The notes: generated by a model not told the origin, from the letters alone. A stretch of 64,000 bases of DNA from JAGRKR01 sp041397725 (GCA_041397725.1 JAWKVZ010000001.1:434001-498000), one strand, 5' to 3'; positions 8,840 through 18,357 are shown, numbered from the stretch's first letter. Made by a program: numbers and translations.

Positions 8840-9465
8840 TCCAACGCTCCCGTGACGCTCAAATCTCTATCTTCCAGTTCGCCCACGGCGAGTATTGGCT
8901 CGACGCCGCAACTATCCCGTTGCTTGAGCCGCGCTCAAGCTGCAGATCTTCTGACCTTTGGACTGCGTTTAGTCGCCGTCGGTCTGGGCGAAATATTGTC
9001 TAGGCGCGTCGCAACCTTGCACATAAAGCGACACGACCGCATCAAATATGCACATAGACTGATCGCGCGAACTATTCAAGAGGTATTGTCGCGATCGTTA
9101 AATCTGCCGGCAAGACGTCGCAGATCAGAGCGAAGAGAATAACACTTTCAGGTGATCGTGCGATATGAGGCGCTCTAGTATTTCGCCAAGCTAAGCCCGT
9201 TGTGCCTACCGGATGGTGGTGGTCCCACCCAGATGACACGCTGCCGCAGAGGTGCGTCTGCTGGTTGGTCCGGCCGGGCGCCGCCCGCGGCGCAACGACC
9301 CCATGCTGGACTTTCCCGTGCGCTAACCGTAAGTGACGAGGATAACATAACGCACCTCGGACAGCCCCGACCCCTCACATTGGCGAGATGGCGGACCGAG
9401 CGCGGCGTCACGCCGCGCGACTGACGAAGGTGCGTTGCCGAGGGAAACGATTGCAGGGGGCAACC
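8840..9465. promoter_or_regulatory. 626-bp divergent intergenic region between mucR and the antiporter gene
   Basis: No gene is visible. The mucR-proximal half (8860-9180) is much richer in A/T than its surroundings. It contains a perfect inverted repeat GCTTGAGC-CGC-GCTCAAGC (8922-8940) in the likely mucR leader and a 7-bp inverted repeat GATCGCG (9061-9067)/CGCGATC (9090-9096). A weak minus-strand promoter candidate is TTGAAT (9074-9079) with TATGTG (9051-9056), 17 bases apart. This is the expected kind of place for MucR self-binding, but no operator is proven. The 9180-9465 half returns to GC-rich DNA and holds no clear promoter. Confidence 0.45.
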
Positions 9466-10911
9466 ATGTCCGTCAGGCACAGCATGGCCTTTTTTTCGCG
9501 ACTTGCCGTGGTCGCGCTCACCATCCTCGTTCTGACGAGCGCTGGCGCCAGTGCCGCCGGCGCCGACGCACCTCATCTCGACGGCCGCCAGTTCGGCCTC
9601 ATCTGGATCTTGCCGTTCGCGGGCATTCTGCTGTCGATCGCCATCATGCCGCTCGCAGCCCCGTCCTTCTGGCACCATCATTTCGGCAAGGTGGCCGCGG
9701 GCTGGGCGCTCGCATTCCTGCTGCCCTTCCTCTACTTCTTCGGCTTCAAGCTGACCCTGCACGAGCTGCTGCACACGCTGCTGCTCGAGTACATCCCCTT
9801 CCTCATCCTCATCCTCGCGCTCTTCACCGTGGCCGGCGGCATCTATGTCAGCGGCAACATCCATGGCACGCCCGCCATGAACACGGCCATTCTCGGCATC
9901 GGCACGGTCATCGCGAGCTGGGTCGGCACGACGGGCGCCTCGATGCTGCTCATCCGGCCGATCATCCGCGCCAACGACGACCGGGTGCATAATGCGCACG
10001 TGATCGTCTTCTTCATTTTCCTCGTCTCGAACATCGGTGGCGCGCTCACTCCGCTCGGCGATCCCCCGCTGTTTCTCGGCTTCCTGCAAGGCGTCGACTT
10101 CTTCTGGACGACCAAGCACCTGTTCATGCCGACGCTGCTGCTGGCCGTGGTGCTGCTGACCGTCTTCTTCGCCCTCGACAGCTACCTCTACGCCAAGGAA
10201 GGCCGCACGAAGCGCGACCCCACGCCCGACAGCCCCATCACCCTGCAAGGCAAGGTGAACTTCATCCTGCTCGGCGTGCTCGTGGCCGTGGTTCTCGCCA
10301 GCGGCCTCGTGAAGACGCTGGGCACCGTGCACATCTACACCGTCGAGGTCGACATCAAGAGCATCCTCAGGGATGTGGCGCTGGTCGGCGTGGCCCTGCT
10401 CTCGCTCAAGCTGACGCCGAAAGCCGTGCGAGAGGCGAATGCCTTCACCTGGGGGCCAGGCCTCGAGGTGGCGAAGCTCTTCGCCGGTATCTTCATCACT
10501 ATCATTCCGGCCATCGCCATGCTTCGGGCCGGGTCGGAAGGCGCCATGTCCGGCATCGTCAACATGGTCAGCTCGGCGGATGGCTCGCCCAACAACTTCG
10601 CCTACTTCTGGCTGACCGGCATCCTGTCGAGCTTCCTCGACAACGCCCCGACCTATCTCGTGTTCTTCAATGCCGCCGGCGGCAAGGCCGACGTGCTGAT
10701 GACGACACTGGCGACGACGCTAGCCGCCATCTCGGCTGGTGCCGTCTTCATGGGGGCCAATACCTACATCGGCAATGCGCCGAACTTCATGGTCAAGTCG
10801 ATCGCCGAGGAGAACGGCGTCAAGATGCCGAGCTTCTTTGGCTATATGCTATGGTCGTTCGGCATCCTGGTGCCCCTGTTCCTCGTGATTTCGCTGCTGT
10901 TCTACCGCTGA
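9466..10911 (+). CDS. Sodium:proton antiporter/CitMHS-like membrane transporter
   Basis: 481 residues from ATG 9466, preceded by GCAGGGGG; the longer frame from 9388 lacks hydrophobic or other protein-like character. A cleavable or anchor segment (RLAVVALTILVLTSAGASA) is followed by roughly a dozen hydrophobic segments. Features such as SNIGGALTPLGDPPLFLGFL, and a second copy of the fold with FLDNAPTYLVFFN and ANTYIGNAPNFMVKSI, are typical of the ion-transporter superfamily members annotated as NhaD-like sodium:proton antiporters. It would exchange cations across the inner membrane. Substrate is inferred from the family; anion transport is the alternative. Confidence 0.85.
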   Translation: MSVRHSMAFFSRLAVVALTILVLTSAGASAAGADAPHLDGRQFGLIWILPFAGILLSIAIMPLAAPSFWHHHFGKVAAGWALAFLLPFLYFFGFKLTLHELLHTLLLEYIPFLILILALFTVAGGIYVSGNIHGTPAMNTAILGIGTVIASWVGTTGASMLLIRPIIRANDDRVHNAHVIVFFIFLVSNIGGALTPLGDPPLFLGFLQGVDFFWTTKHLFMPTLLLAVVLLTVFFALDSYLYAKEGRTKRDPTPDSPITLQGKVNFILLGVLVAVVLASGLVKTLGTVHIYTVEVDIKSILRDVALVGVALLSLKLTPKAVREANAFTWGPGLEVAKLFAGIFITIIPAIAMLRAGSEGAMSGIVNMVSSADGSPNNFAYFWLTGILSSFLDNAPTYLVFFNAAGGKADVLMTTLATTLAAISAGAVFMGANTYIGNAPNFMVKSIAEENGVKMPSFFGYMLWSFGILVPLFLVISLLFYR

Positions 10912-10932
10912 GGGGCAGAGGATCGAGAGAAG

Positions 10933-10960
10933 GTGATTGGCGGCCCCGCGCCGCCGTCAC
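10933..10960 (+). terminator. GC-rich hairpin after the antiporter gene
   Basis: GTGA (10933-10936) and GGCGGC (10939-10944) pair with GCCGCC (10950-10955) and TCAC (10957-10960) around a 5-base loop. It sits between the antiporter stop and msrB. There is no U-tract, so it could equally stabilise mRNA in a two-gene transcript. Confidence 0.4.
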
Positions 10961-10999
10961 CACATGCGCCATCACCATCATCCATCCGGGAGAGAGACG

Positions 11000-11434
11000 A
11001 TGAGCGGCGATCAGAAGCAGACCTCCGGCTCCACCGCCCCTGTCGTTCGCAAGAGCGACGCCGAGTGGCGCAGCCTGCTGACCCCAGAGCAATTCCACGT
11101 CCTGCGCAAGCACGGCACAGAGCGGGCCTTCACCAGCCCCCTCAATCACGAGAAGCGCGCCGGCACGTTCAAGTGCGCGGGCTGCGGCCAGCCGCTGTTC
11201 GCCTCGGATACGAAATTCGACTCCGGCACGGGCTGGCCGAGTTTCCACAGCCCGGCGAGCACCACCGCCGTCACCGAGCATGACGACAGCTCCTTCTTCA
11301 TGCGCCGCACGGAGGTTCGCTGTGCGCGCTGCGACGGCCATCTCGGCCACGTCTTCCCCGACGGACCGCGCCCGACCGGTCTCAGATACTGCATCAATGG
11401 CGTGGCGCTCACATTCGAGCCCGGCACACGCTAG
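11000..11434 (+). CDS. msrB: Peptide-methionine (R)-S-oxide reductase
   Basis: Reduces the R form of methionine sulfoxide in proteins, a repair step after oxidative damage. 144 residues from ATG 11000, with GGGAGAGAGA upstream. The zinc-binding cysteine pairs are CAGC (C59, C62) and CARC (C108, C111), and the catalytic cysteine is C131 in RYCINGVAL. The family block SGTGWPSF is present. Length and all key residues match MsrB. It lies 88 bases after the antiporter stop; the next gene is 158 bases downstream and is probably separate. Confidence 0.97.
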   Translation: MSGDQKQTSGSTAPVVRKSDAEWRSLLTPEQFHVLRKHGTERAFTSPLNHEKRAGTFKCAGCGQPLFASDTKFDSGTGWPSFHSPASTTAVTEHDDSSFFMRRTEVRCARCDGHLGHVFPDGPRPTGLRYCINGVALTFEPGTR

Positions 11435-11592
11435 GGCGGCGTCGATGGCGTGAATGACGTCCGACCATCGCGATTTCGAATGCCTGCGCCTGTCACAGCG
11501 CCGAGAATATGCGCGCCTGCGCATCCCGCACCCGCGGTCTCACTCCCCCGTTCCAGGCCGTCCGCCGCCTGCCTCCCATGAAAGGATCGATC

Positions 11593-13710
11593 ATGTCCGC
11601 ACCGAAGAAGCCGCAGCCGTTGCCAGCGCCGCCGCGCGCCGCGCAGCGACCGACATCGCGCAGCTTTCACGGCGAGACGCTGAGCGACGAGTACGCCTGG
11701 CTGCGCGCCGACAACTGGCAGGAGGTCATGCGTGATCCCGAGGCGCTGGCGCCGGAAATCCGCGCCTACCTCGAGGCCGAGAACGCCTACACCAATGCGG
11801 CTCTCGCCGATACCGAGGCACTGCAGGAGGCGCTCTTCGCCGAGATGAAGGGGCGCATCAAGGAGGACGATTCCTCCGTCCCCTCGCCCGATGGTCCCTT
11901 CGAGTACTACACCCGCTTCGAGACCGGCGACCAGTATCCGCGCGTGTGCCGCCGCCGGCAAGCGGGCGGCGCCGAGCAGATCCTCATCGATGCCAACGTC
12001 GAGGCCGTCGGCAAGAGCTACTACAGCCTCGGCAGCGCCGAGCACAGCCTCGACCATCGCCTGCTCGCCTACGCCGTCGACGAGAAAGGCTCGGAGCTGT
12101 ACACGATCCGCTTCCGCGACCTCGATACCGGCGCGGATCTGCCCGACGCCATCCCCGATACGCGCGGCGGCGTCGTCTGGGCCAAGGACAACCGCACGGT
12201 CTTCTACGTCCGCCTCGACGCCAATCACCGCCCGCTCATGGTCTACCGCCACGTGGTCGGCACACCCGTGAGCGACGATGTGCTGGTCTACCGCGAGGAG
12301 AACGAGGGCTACTACGTCGGCCTCGGCGCCACACAGAGCCACCGCTTCATCGAGATCGTGGCGCACGACCACCAGACGTCCGAGGTGTACCTGATCGACG
12401 CCGAGACGCCGGCCGCGCCGCCACGCCTCGTCGCGGCGCGTATCGAGGGCCACGAGTACAGCGTCGAGCACACTGGCGACCGCCTGATCATCACCACCAA
12501 CAGCGACGGCGCCGAGGACTTCAAGATCGTCGAGGCGCCTATCGCGGACTGGAGCATGGCGAACTGGCGCGAGATCGAGCCGCACCGACAGGGCCGCCTG
12601 ATCCTGAACGTCATCGCCTTCTCCGGGCATCTCGCACGCCTCGAGCGCGCCGACGGGCTGCCGCGCATCGTCATCCGCCGGCTGGCGGACGGCGCCGAGC
12701 ATGCCATCGCCTTCGACGAGGAGGCCTATTCGCTCGGCATGTCCGGCGGCTACGAGTTCGACACCACGCGCCTGCGCTTCACCTACTCGTCCATGACGAC
12801 GCCCGCGCAAACCTACGACTACGACATGGAGGCCCGCACGCGCCTGCTGCGCAAGACGCAGGAGGTGCCGAGCGGCCATGATCCCGCGCACTATGTCACC
12901 CGACGCCTGCAGGCCCCTGCGGGCGACGGCGAGACGGTGCCCATCTCGATCCTCTACCGCAAGGACACGCCCATCGACGGCTCGGCGCCGCTGCTCCTGT
13001 ACGGCTACGGCGCCTACGGCATCTCGATTCCGGCCGCCTTCTCCACCAATCGCCTGTCGCTCGTCGACCGCGGCTTCGTCTATGCCATCGCCCACATCCG
13101 CGGCGGCAAGGACAAGGGCTACCGCTGGTACACGGGCGGCAAGCTCAAGGGCAAGATCAACACGTTCCGCGACTTCATCGCCGCCGGCGAATACCTGGCC
13201 GCGGAGCGCTTCACAGGCCGCGGCAACATCGTCGCGCACGGCGGCTCGGCCGGCGGCATGCTGGTCGGCGCCGTCGCCAACCTGGCGCCGGACCTCTTCC
13301 TCGGCATCATCGCCGACGTACCCTTCGTCGACGTTCTGAATACCATGCTCGACAAGGACCTGCCGCTGACGCCTCCGGAGTGGCCCGAGTGGGGCAACCC
13401 GCTGACCAGCGCCAAGGAGTTCCGCTACATCAGAAGCTACTCCCCATACGACAACGTCGCGCGCAAAGCCTATCCGCACATCTTCGCCTACGGCGGCCTG
13501 ACCGACCCGCGCGTGACCTACTGGGAGCCGGCCAAATGGGTCGCGCGGCTCCGGGCGCTCAAGACGGATGCGAACCTCCTGCTGCTCAAGACCAACATGG
13601 AAGCTGGTCACGGCGGCGCCTCCGGACGCTTCGAGCAGTTGCGGGAGATCGCTCTCGACTATGCCTTCGCCTTGAAAATTGCCGGCAGGACCGGCGCTGC
13701 CGGAGCCTGA
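11593..13710 (+). CDS. ptrB: Oligopeptidase B (S9 prolyl-oligopeptidase family)
   Basis: A serine peptidase that cleaves short peptides after Lys or Arg. 705 residues from ATG 11593, preceded by AAAGGATCGATC; ATGs at 11509 and 11578 are less well placed. The N-terminal two thirds form the beta-propeller, and the C-terminal catalytic domain shows the nucleophile motif HGGSAGG at about residue 550, the Asp region GGLTDPRVTYWEP near 635 and the His in MEAGHGGASGRF near 671. The sequence HIRGGKDKGYRWY is typical of the oligopeptidase B branch. It is likely cytoplasmic, as no signal peptide is seen. Confidence 0.94.
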   Translation: MSAPKKPQPLPAPPRAAQRPTSRSFHGETLSDEYAWLRADNWQEVMRDPEALAPEIRAYLEAENAYTNAALADTEALQEALFAEMKGRIKEDDSSVPSPDGPFEYYTRFETGDQYPRVCRRRQAGGAEQILIDANVEAVGKSYYSLGSAEHSLDHRLLAYAVDEKGSELYTIRFRDLDTGADLPDAIPDTRGGVVWAKDNRTVFYVRLDANHRPLMVYRHVVGTPVSDDVLVYREENEGYYVGLGATQSHRFIEIVAHDHQTSEVYLIDAETPAAPPRLVAARIEGHEYSVEHTGDRLIITTNSDGAEDFKIVEAPIADWSMANWREIEPHRQGRLILNVIAFSGHLARLERADGLPRIVIRRLADGAEHAIAFDEEAYSLGMSGGYEFDTTRLRFTYSSMTTPAQTYDYDMEARTRLLRKTQEVPSGHDPAHYVTRRLQAPAGDGETVPISILYRKDTPIDGSAPLLLYGYGAYGISIPAAFSTNRLSLVDRGFVYAIAHIRGGKDKGYRWYTGGKLKGKINTFRDFIAAGEYLAAERFTGRGNIVAHGGSAGGMLVGAVANLAPDLFLGIIADVPFVDVLNTMLDKDLPLTPPEWPEWGNPLTSAKEFRYIRSYSPYDNVARKAYPHIFAYGGLTDPRVTYWEPAKWVARLRALKTDANLLLLKTNMEAGHGGASGRFEQLREIALDYAFALKIAGRTGAAGA

Positions 13711-13819
13711 GGCGCGATCGACTCCGGCGGCGGCGCTTGCGCGCTCCACGCGACGGACGACTTGCAGACGCGCGCGCCACCGTGCAGTCTGACCACGTTA
13801 CATTTTCAGGGAGACCCCC

Positions 13820-14365
13820 ATGACCTACACACTCGAGCAATTCTGCGCCGATTGTCGCTCGGCACTGCAAGCCGATCCAGGCGACGCCGGCCGTGAGGCG
13901 ATCAGCAACAACATGCAGGAGCTGCTGAAGAACGAGGCTTTCGTCGCCGAGCACCTGGGGCCCCAGGTGGCGGACGGACGCCACGAGCTTTACCGCGACC
14001 CCGAGCTGAATTTCGTCGTGCTCGCCCATGTCGACCGCACCCCGCGCCCGTCACCCCCGCACGACCACGGGCGCTCCTGGGCGGTCTACGGGCAGGCCAT
14101 CGGCTGGTCCGAGATGAAGGTCTACGATCGCGTCGATGGGAGTACCGGACCGGGCTCGGCATCGCTCGAACTGGTCGAGCAGTTCCGCCTGGAGCCGGGA
14201 GAAGCTGGCATTTTCGGCGTCGGCGCGATCCACGCGGTCGAGCGCTCGTCCGGCGGCTGCTGCTATGTCCGCGTCACCGGAGAAGACCTCGAGGTGGTCC
14301 CCCGGCTCAGGTACGACAAGGACAACACGCAGGCCGTCCTCGTCGAAAGCCTGAATCTCACCTGA
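13820..14365 (+). CDS. Cupin-fold protein, cysteine-dioxygenase-like
   Basis: 181 residues from ATG 13820 with CAGGGAGA upstream. The central motif PPHDHGRSWAVYGQ and a later GIHAVERSS-type segment (GVGAIHAVE) form the two cupin metal-binding boxes (HxH and a later His). The first resembles the HxHGxSW motif of thiol dioxygenases and related small Fe(II) cupins. Residue pattern and length suggest an iron enzyme acting on a small molecule, but the substrate is not clear. It stands alone between oligopeptidase B and a convergent DUF2076 gene. Confidence 0.65.
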   Translation: MTYTLEQFCADCRSALQADPGDAGREAISNNMQELLKNEAFVAEHLGPQVADGRHELYRDPELNFVVLAHVDRTPRPSPPHDHGRSWAVYGQAIGWSEMKVYDRVDGSTGPGSASLELVEQFRLEPGEAGIFGVGAIHAVERSSGGCCYVRVTGEDLEVVPRLRYDKDNTQAVLVESLNLT

Positions 14366-14428
14366 AAACGTCCGCCGCCGCGCCAATGGCGGGACGCCCA
14401 TCCGTCGCGAGGCGAGGCAAACAGCGAA

Positions 14429-14452
14429 ACGGCGCGGGTCGCTCCGCGCCGT
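14429..14452. terminator. Perfect 9-bp stem, bidirectional terminator candidate
   Basis: ACGGCGCGG (14429-14437) pairs perfectly with CCGCGCCGT (14444-14452) around a 6-base loop. It lies between the cupin gene and the convergent DUF2076 gene, with GCGAAA on the left and a GTTT end on the right, so it could terminate transcripts from both sides. Confidence 0.6.
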
Positions 14453-14479
14453 AAGTCGTTTCTGGACGGTCGAGGCGGC

Positions 14480-15238
14480 TCAGTAGTCGTCGTCGCCCCA
14501 GCTGCCACCGTCATCCTGATCGTAGGGCTCGTCGTCCGCATCGAACGAGCGGTCGTAGGCGTTGTCGGAGCCGTTCTCGAGCTGATTGCCGTCCGAGGCA
14601 TCCTTGGCGTAGCTCGGCTCGGAACTCGACGGCGTCGCCGCCTGCGCCTGCGAGAGCAGCGGGTTGCTGCTGCCCTGCATCATCGAGCTGATGCCCTGGA
14701 AGAGTAATGCGCCACCCGCGACGCCGGCTGCCGTCGCCAGGGCGCCCTTGAGGAAGCCACCACCCGCGGCAGGCGCCGCCTGTTGCGGTTGCATCGGCGC
14801 TCCGGCTTGCGGACCGCGATAGCCCGGCCCGTCACTGGCGGCGCGCGACGCCCAGGGGCCGCCCGGCCCCTCGTCGCGGTACGCCGTGGCGCGGCTGCCG
14901 ATCGAAGGCACACCGGAACTGGAGCGTGCGCCCGGCTCCGGAGCCGGCGCCGAGCCGCCGAAAATCGATCGCACGCCACCGAGAAAGCTCCCGGAGCCGC
15001 GCTGCGGAGCCGTCTCCTGACCACGAAGCTGGGCCTCGAGCTGCTCCAGCCGCTCGTTGGCGGCCGCCAATGCCTGCTCCTGGATGAGCACCGTCTGCGC
15101 CATCAGGTACGGCGCATAGGGCTGCCCGCGCACGGCCTGGGCGATCAGCGCCTCCGCTTCCGGATCGCGCTCCACGTGGCTCATCGCGCGCATGCGCTCG
15201 AACAGGTCCGTAAGCAACTGCCGTTCTTCAGAGTTCAT
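14480..15238 (-). CDS. DUF2076 domain protein
   Basis: 252 residues with a conserved N-terminal helical region (MNSEERQLLTDLFERM, PEAEALIAQAVRGQPYAPYL, and a coiled-coil-like stretch to residue ~75). A proline/glycine/serine-rich linker follows, then a short hydrophobic Gly/Ala segment (GFLKGALATAAGVAGGALLF) and a very acidic Asp/Ser/Tyr tail. This arrangement is that of the DUF2076 family, whose biochemical role is unknown to me. The start at 15238 has GGAGGG upstream. The low-complexity tail suggests a disordered surface-exposed end. Confidence 0.85.
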   Translation of the reverse strand: MNSEERQLLTDLFERMRAMSHVERDPEAEALIAQAVRGQPYAPYLMAQTVLIQEQALAAANERLEQLEAQLRGQETAPQRGSGSFLGGVRSIFGGSAPAPEPGARSSSGVPSIGSRATAYRDEGPGGPWASRAASDGPGYRGPQAGAPMQPQQAAPAAGGGFLKGALATAAGVAGGALLFQGISSMMQGSSNPLLSQAQAATPSSSEPSYAKDASDGNQLENGSDNAYDRSFDADDEPYDQDDGGSWGDDDY

Positions 15239-15308
15239 GCATTCCCTCCATGCGTCACTCGACGCTCATGTCGGAATGCATGAGGCCCGCGTCAAGCCCC
15301 CGATCGGC

Positions 15309-16448
15309 TCAATAGAGCGCGCCGCGGGCAGCCACCGGCCAGACGGCCTCGACCCGCGCGCCGGGGGTGCCGAGGCCGCGGATGCACACGTACCAGTCGT
15401 GCAGGTTGACCGTGGGATCGCAGTGCCCGGGAACCAGCAGCAACTTCTGGCCCAGTCCGAGCTGAAACGAGGCCTTGGACATGTCGAGCACGCCGTGCTC
15501 GTCGGACGGTCGCGCATAGACCACGCCATCGAGCCCGAAGGGGACCGGCGGCCCGGAATCGACCGCCACCGCCTTGTGGCCGGCATCCACGATCGCCTTG
15601 GCATCGCTTGGCCGGCTCATGACCGTGGTGAGCACGAACAGGGCATGGTCGAAAGTGTCGAACATGCCGCCGTCCGCCTTGCGGTTGCGCGCGTAATCGG
15701 CGTCCATGAATATGTAGGAGCCGGCCTGCAGCTCCGTGTAGACGCCGCTCGCCGCCTCGAGCTCGAACGTACCCGTGCCGGCGCCGCCCACCACTTCGCA
15801 GGCAAATCCGGCCTGCTTCAGCAGCTCGACCGTCTGCCGCGTGAGGTCGATGGCCTTGCCGATGGCCGCCTTGCGCTCGTCGGGCGTGCGCAGATGCTGG
15901 GCGGAACCGTGATAGGCCTGCAATCCGGCGAAGCGCAGGGACGGCTCGCCGTCGATCTCCTGCACGAGCTGCAACGCGCTCTGTCCCGGCGGCACGCCGC
16001 AGCGCCCCGCGCCGACGTCGATCTCGACCAGCGTGTCGAGCCGCACCTCGGCCCGCTCCGCCGCCGTCGCCAGCGCCGCGACGTTCTCGGCGTTGTCCAC
16101 GCAGACCGCGATCTTGGCCTGGCGCGCCAGCGCAGCAACGCGCTCGATCTTCTTCTGCCCGACGACCTCGTTGGTGATGATGATGTTGTCGACGCCGCCA
16201 GCCACCAGCACCTCGGCCTCGCTGACCTTCTGGCAGCACACGCCGACGGCGCCGAGCGCCATCTGCTTGCGGGCGATGATCGGCGACTTGTGCGTCTTGG
16301 CATGGGCCCGCAGCCGCGCCCCCGACGACTGGAGCATCGCCGCCATGCGCTCGAGGTTCCCCTCGAAGGCGTCGAGATCGATGATCAGCGCGGGCGTATC
16401 CACCTCGTGAAAAGGCATTCCCGGCGTGGCGGGCGGAAGCTGGGACAT
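15309..16448 (-). CDS. DSD1-family PLP enzyme, D-threonine aldolase/D-3-hydroxyaspartate aldolase-like
   Basis: A fold-type III PLP enzyme, predicted to cleave a D-beta-hydroxy amino acid to glycine (or a related product) and an aldehyde. 379 residues from ATG 16448, which has AAAGGAG six bases upstream. The PLP lysine lies in RAHAKTHKS (K51), and the divalent-metal ligands are the His and Asp of VPGHCDPTVNLHDWY near the C-terminus, both family hallmarks. An aldehyde dehydrogenase gene lies upstream on the same strand 196 bases away; aldehyde from this reaction could be oxidised by it, which is an inference from proximity only. Confidence 0.88.
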   Translation of the reverse strand: MSQLPPATPGMPFHEVDTPALIIDLDAFEGNLERMAAMLQSSGARLRAHAKTHKSPIIARKQMALGAVGVCCQKVSEAEVLVAGGVDNIIITNEVVGQKKIERVAALARQAKIAVCVDNAENVAALATAAERAEVRLDTLVEIDVGAGRCGVPPGQSALQLVQEIDGEPSLRFAGLQAYHGSAQHLRTPDERKAAIGKAIDLTRQTVELLKQAGFACEVVGGAGTGTFELEAASGVYTELQAGSYIFMDADYARNRKADGGMFDTFDHALFVLTTVMSRPSDAKAIVDAGHKAVAVDSGPPVPFGLDGVVYARPSDEHGVLDMSKASFQLGLGQKLLLVPGHCDPTVNLHDWYVCIRGLGTPGARVEAVWPVAARGALY

Positions 16449-16644
16449 CACGTCTCCTTTCCCTCGATGGCTCGGTTCGACGCGCCGGGGCTGATCGTGG
16501 CGTCTTCGGTGATCGTGTGCGAACCAAGCACTGCTGACGCCAGAATAGTCGCAAAGCTCACGGAGCGGAACCGAGCATTCGCGGCCGTCCTCAACGAGAA
16601 TTGCCGCGTGGCCCCAGCGACACCACCCGCCCCGATGGCGCAGA

Positions 16645-18075
16645 TCAGGCCGGGTTCGCCCCCATCATCGCCTTGACCTCGAGGAACTCGTGGAAGCCGT
16701 AGCTCCCCCACTCGCGGCCGTTGCCGGACATCTTGTAGCCGCCGAAGGGCGCCTTCGGGTCCGCGCCAGCGCCGTTGAGATGGACCATGCCCACCCGCAG
16801 GCGCTGGCCGACCGCCTGCGCCCGCTGGAGGCTCGCGGACTGCACGTAGGCAGCCAGGCCGAACGGGCTGTCGTTGGCGATGGCGACGGCCTCCTCCTCG
16901 CTACCGTAGCCGATCACCGAGAGCACGGGACCGAAGATCTCCTCCTGGGCGATGCGCATCTTGTTGTCGACGTCGGCGAACACCGTCGGGCGCACGTAAT
17001 AGCCCTTGTTGAGGCCCTCCGGCTTGCCCGTGCCGCCCGTCACGAGACGCGCCCCCTCGTCGATGCCGGACTGGATGAGTTCCTGGATCTTGCCCCACTG
17101 CAGGTCGGACACCACCGGCCCCATCTCCGTCTCGGCGTTGCGGGGATCGCCGACCTTGATGCCGTCCGCCGCCCGTTTGGCGAGGTCCGCGACCTCGGCC
17201 ATGCGCGCCGCCGGCACCAGCATGCGGGTCGGCGAGTTGCAGGATTGGCCGGAGTTGCGGAAGCACTGGATGACGCCGTCGCGCACGGCCTTGGCGAAGT
17301 CGGCATCGTCGAGCAGGATGTTGGCCGACTTGCCGCCGAGCTCCTGGCCGACGCGCTTGACCGTCGGCGCCGCCTTGATCGCGACATCGACGCCGGCGCT
17401 GGTGGAGCCCGTGAACGACACCATGTCGATGCCGGGATGCGCGGCGATGGCGGTGCCGACGCCCGGACCGTCGCCGTTCACCAGATTGAAGACGCCGGCG
17501 GGAACGCCCGCCTCCGCCAGGATCTCGGCGAGAAGCATGGCCGAAAGAGGCGCGACCTCGGACGGCTTGAGTACCATCGTGCAGCCCGTGGCCAAGGCCG
17601 GCGCCACCTTGCAGGCAATCTGATTGGCCGGCCAGTTCCAGGGCGTGATCATGCCGGCCACGCCGATCGGCTCGTGCCGCAAGCGTGTCGAGCCCCGGTC
17701 CTCCTCGAAGGCATAGGTCTTGAGCAGCTCCGAGGCCGTCCGGAAGTGCCCCATGCCGGCGCCCGCCTGAAAGCGCGTGGCGAAGGACAGTGGCGCGCCC
17801 ATCTCGGACGAGATCGTCTCTCCCATCTCGTTGAAGCGCCGCTTGTAGACGGCGGCGATGGAGTCGAGCAGCTCGAGGCGCTCCTGGCGCGACGTGCGCG
17901 AATAGCTCTCGAAGGCCCGCCGGGCCGCCGACACCGCACGGTCGACATCCTGCGCGGTCCCGAGCGCGATCGTCGCGATCGGCTCCTCGGTTGCGGGGTT
18001 GACGACGGCGAGCGGCCGCGACGCATGCGGCTCCACCCAGGCGCCGTCGATGAAGAATTTCGCATGGTTCGTCAT
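16645..18075 (-). CDS. NAD(P)-dependent aldehyde dehydrogenase
   Basis: 476 residues, ATG 18075 with AGGAGG upstream. The complete ALDH fold signatures are present: the ITPWNWP cofactor segment, FTGST, the catalytic base E245 in QELGGKS, the nucleophile C279 in NSGQSCNS and the EEIFGPVL region. It oxidises an aldehyde to the acid in the cytoplasm; the substrate is not determinable from sequence. It is transcribed toward the D-threonine-aldolase-like gene and away from the TAXI gene. Confidence 0.95.
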   Translation of the reverse strand: MTNHAKFFIDGAWVEPHASRPLAVVNPATEEPIATIALGTAQDVDRAVSAARRAFESYSRTSRQERLELLDSIAAVYKRRFNEMGETISSEMGAPLSFATRFQAGAGMGHFRTASELLKTYAFEEDRGSTRLRHEPIGVAGMITPWNWPANQIACKVAPALATGCTMVLKPSEVAPLSAMLLAEILAEAGVPAGVFNLVNGDGPGVGTAIAAHPGIDMVSFTGSTSAGVDVAIKAAPTVKRVGQELGGKSANILLDDADFAKAVRDGVIQCFRNSGQSCNSPTRMLVPAARMAEVADLAKRAADGIKVGDPRNAETEMGPVVSDLQWGKIQELIQSGIDEGARLVTGGTGKPEGLNKGYYVRPTVFADVDNKMRIAQEEIFGPVLSVIGYGSEEEAVAIANDSPFGLAAYVQSASLQRAQAVGQRLRVGMVHLNGAGADPKAPFGGYKMSGNGREWGSYGFHEFLEVKAMMGANPA

Positions 18076-18275
18076 GGCAGTGACCTCCTGGAGACCTGGC
18101 GCGGCCCTCGCGCCAACAGCACGCTCTTCCCGCCCACCATAGCCGACACCGCGCCGACCGATCCATGCCGATCGCCGCCTGCGCCGCCCATCACGCGCGC
18201 CGCCGGACCATCATGCACGCGGCCGGCCGCAACAGTTGCAGCACCACTCGTTAATCTGATGACATATTTGGCGTG

Positions 18276-18294
18276 ATCATGAGAAAACCATGAT
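18276..18294. promoter_or_regulatory. Inverted repeat in the ALDH/TAXI divergent region
   Basis: ATCATG (18276-18281) and CATGAT (18289-18294) form a perfect 6-bp palindrome with a 7-base A-rich spacer. It lies in an AT-rich patch 64 bases before the TAXI start and could be an operator. No dedicated regulator gene is adjacent. Confidence 0.3.
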
Positions 18295-18357
18295 TGATTG
18301 CACTCTCCAATTGACGCCATGATGCAAGTTCTAGCGTGAGGGACCGGGGATCTCGTA

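Noticed and set aside
9175..10332. 385-codon minus-strand frame opposite the antiporter gene
   Set aside because: The translation is Glu/Asp/Arg repeats caused by hydrophobic codons read in reverse; the plus strand encodes a clear transporter.
11431..13749. 772-codon minus-strand frame opposite oligopeptidase B
   Set aside because: Antisense shadow of ptrB; its translation has no recognisable domain.
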